From: DATJFQ01 sp035495555
GTDB taxonomy: Bacteria > Acidobacteriota > Vicinamibacteria > Vicinamibacterales > 2-12-FULL-66-21
Assembly (NCBI GenBank): GCA_035495555.1
Contig: DATJFQ010000009.1
Location: 1 to 14,387, forward strand
Direction: 5' to 3'
Length of the DNA stretch: 14,387 nucleotides
Shown here: positions 13,365 through 14,387 of the stretch, piece by piece
Numbering within the stretch: position 1 is the first letter of the stretch
How the letters are laid out: every line of letters starts with the position of its first letter
Notes under the pieces: generated by a model
Seen by the model: only the letters and a program-made list of their open reading frames with translations
Databases searched by the model: none
Told to the model about the DNA's origin: nothing
Program-made: the position numbers and the translations under genes

Positions 13365-13604
13365 TCAGGCGGCCGCCGGCCCGGACTTGAGCGATCGGCT
13401 GTACATCATGGCCGGTGCCAGCCGCGCGACTTTCGTCGAGAGGCTGGTCAGGGAATCATCGTCGAGGATGATCCGTTCGCCGCCCACCACGATTTCACAG
13501 CTGTAGCGCCGCGACCCGCGCGACGTCTTGCGCTCGAAAAAGTGTGCGACGTACGACCGCCCTTCCGCCTCGATCATCTCGGTGTGCACGAGCATCCTGA
13601 ACAT
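13365..13604 (-). CDS. Small protein of unknown function
   Basis: A 79-residue soluble protein that I do not recognise. It has a basic, aromatic segment SYVAHFFERKTSRGSRRYSCEI (17-38) followed by VVGGERIILDDDSLTSLSTKVARL (39-62), which looks like beta strands then a helix, with one Cys and no signal peptide or membrane helix. AGGGG (13613-13617 on the minus strand) lies 8 bases before the ATG, which supports real translation. It follows the histidine kinase gene after 117 bases on the same strand, with one copy of a 20-bp direct repeat in between. It could be a small regulator or partner of that kinase, but nothing shows this. Confidence 0.6.
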   Translation of the reverse strand: MFRMLVHTEMIEAEGRSYVAHFFERKTSRGSRRYSCEIVVGGERIILDDDSLTSLSTKVARLAPAMMYSRSLKSGPAAA

Positions 13605-13658
13605 TGGAGTCGCCCCTGAGCGTTAAGCGTACGTTTTCCGTTTGCCGCATTCCGTTGG

Positions 13659-13762
13659 CGGCCGAGCCTCCGTCCGGGAACTCCTCTCTGCGTGGGGTCG
13701 CGCGGTGTACCGCCGGCGCCGTTACCCCGCAGCCGCCGCTGCCGGCCGAGCCTCCGTCCGGG
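13659..13762. repeat. 20-bp direct repeat, two copies (13659-13678 and 13743-13762)
   Basis: CGGCCGAGCCTCCGTCCGGG occurs twice exactly, 84 bases apart. The right copy encodes part of the kinase C-terminus (RTEARP); the left copy is non-coding, past the kinase stop. The flanks differ except for a few bases, so this looks like a dispersed REP-type element or a small local duplication. Confidence 0.85.
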
Positions 13763-14387
13763 GAAATTCCATGACGAACGTCGTGCCCTTGCCGACTTCG
13801 CTGGCGACGCTGATCGTGCCGCCGAGCTGCTCGACAATTTTTTTCGAGATGGCGAGCCCGAGTCCGAGGCCCCGCCGTTTCGTGGTGACGAAATCTTCGA
13901 ACACCGCATGCAGGCGGTCCGCAGGGATGCCGCAGCCGGTGTCGTACACGCGCACCTGCACGCGATCCCCGCGTGCTTCGGTCGCGGCGACCACCAGGCC
14001 TCCCGGCGCCGTCGCCTGAATCGCGTTCAGAATCAGATTGCGGTATACGCGGCCGAGGGCGAACACGTCCCCTTCGATGAACAGAGGTTCGGCGCCGAGT
14101 TCCGCGCGCAGCGTGAGCCCCGCGGTTTCGGCGTGCGTCTGCATCGCCTCGACGGCGTCTCCGACCGACTTGCTGATGTCCAGCGGGAAGCGCTCGAGGG
14201 GGATCGGCCGCGCGATGTTGCGGAGGTCTTCGAGCACGCGCTTGACCATCACCATCTCGCGATCGACGGTGCGCCGGAACGTCTCGACGTACTCCGGGTC
14301 GTCGGCCATCTTCACGATCAGCTTGCAGCTGTTGCCGATGTTCTGAATCGGATGCGACAGGTCGTGGACGAGACCCGCTGCGATCCG
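13722..14387 (-). CDS. Sensor histidine kinase, C-terminal part (partial at right edge)
   Basis: The last 221 residues of a kinase whose N-terminus lies beyond the window. The H-box is visible in VHDLSHPIQNIGNSC (phospho-acceptor His codon 14364-14366), so the open frame to the window edge is used rather than the internal GTG at 14315. It is followed by the dimerisation helices and then the HATPase_c domain: N-box LILNAIQATAPGG, G1 box VYDTGCGIP, F-box FEDFVTTKRRG, and G2 box GLGLGLAISKKIVEQLGG, ending in GTTFVMEFPRTEARP and an Ala-rich tail. All catalytic motifs are intact. No response regulator is seen in the window, and the sensory domain is not visible, so the signal is unknown. The stop is at 13722-13724. 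Confidence 0.9.
   Translation of the reverse strand, partial: RIAAGLVHDLSHPIQNIGNSCKLIVKMADDPEYVETFRRTVDREMVMVKRVLEDLRNIARPIPLERFPLDISKSVGDAVEAMQTHAETAGLTLRAELGAEPLFIEGDVFALGRVYRNLILNAIQATAPGGLVVAATEARGDRVQVRVYDTGCGIPADRLHAVFEDFVTTKRRGLGLGLAISKKIVEQLGGTISVASEVGKGTTFVMEFPRTEARPAAAAAG

Overview
This window carries a nearly complete Tad/Flp (type IVb) pilus operon on the + strand, followed by a small housekeeping region. High GC, a compact Tad cluster with one short Flp pilin, an AAA+ ATPase gene and an isoprenylcysteine-methyltransferase-like gene at its end, and many short intergenic tandem repeats together suggest a soil or environmental high-GC bacterium. Acidobacteriota (Vicinamibacteria-like) is my best guess; this is an inference from gene style, and the window has no 16S or other marker gene.

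Positions 1-11891 read as one transcription unit of twelve genes with tiny gaps or 1-17 base overlaps: flp pilin, cpaA/tadV prepilin peptidase, tadE, cpaB/rcpC, cpaC/rcpA secretin, tadG-like, cpaE/tadZ, cpaF/tadA ATPase, tadB, tadC, a winged-helix plus AAA+ ATPase, and an ICMT/PEMT-like membrane methyltransferase. In the expected scheme CpaA trims the Flp leader, CpaF powers assembly through the TadB/TadC inner-membrane platform, CpaE places the machine, CpaB and CpaC form the periplasmic and outer-membrane channel, and TadE/TadG act as pseudopilins or accessory proteins. The roles of the last two genes in the pilus are unknown. No CpaD/RcpB or TadD (TPR) gene is seen here.

Positions 11892-12100 hold a ~206 bp imperfect inverted repeat made of degenerate GAATCCC units, lying between the convergent Tad operon and a minus-strand pair, queF (preQ0 reductase) and a stand-alone Smr-domain gene. 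The queF-smr gap is itself made of 7-bp repeats that supply the queF stop and the smr start codon. The only sizeable gap inside the Tad operon (cpaE-cpaF) is filled by a different, 8-bp tandem array.

Positions 12753-14387 contain a divergent promoter region, an HU-family DNA-binding protein on + with a clear sigma70-like promoter and a downstream terminator hairpin, a small minus-strand gene of unknown function, and the 3' part of a sensor histidine kinase (minus strand) that runs off the right edge. The most unusual items are the gene-boundary microsatellite arrays, the long inverted repeat, the TolA-like tail on the secretin, and the AAA+ and methyltransferase genes at the end of the pilus operon.
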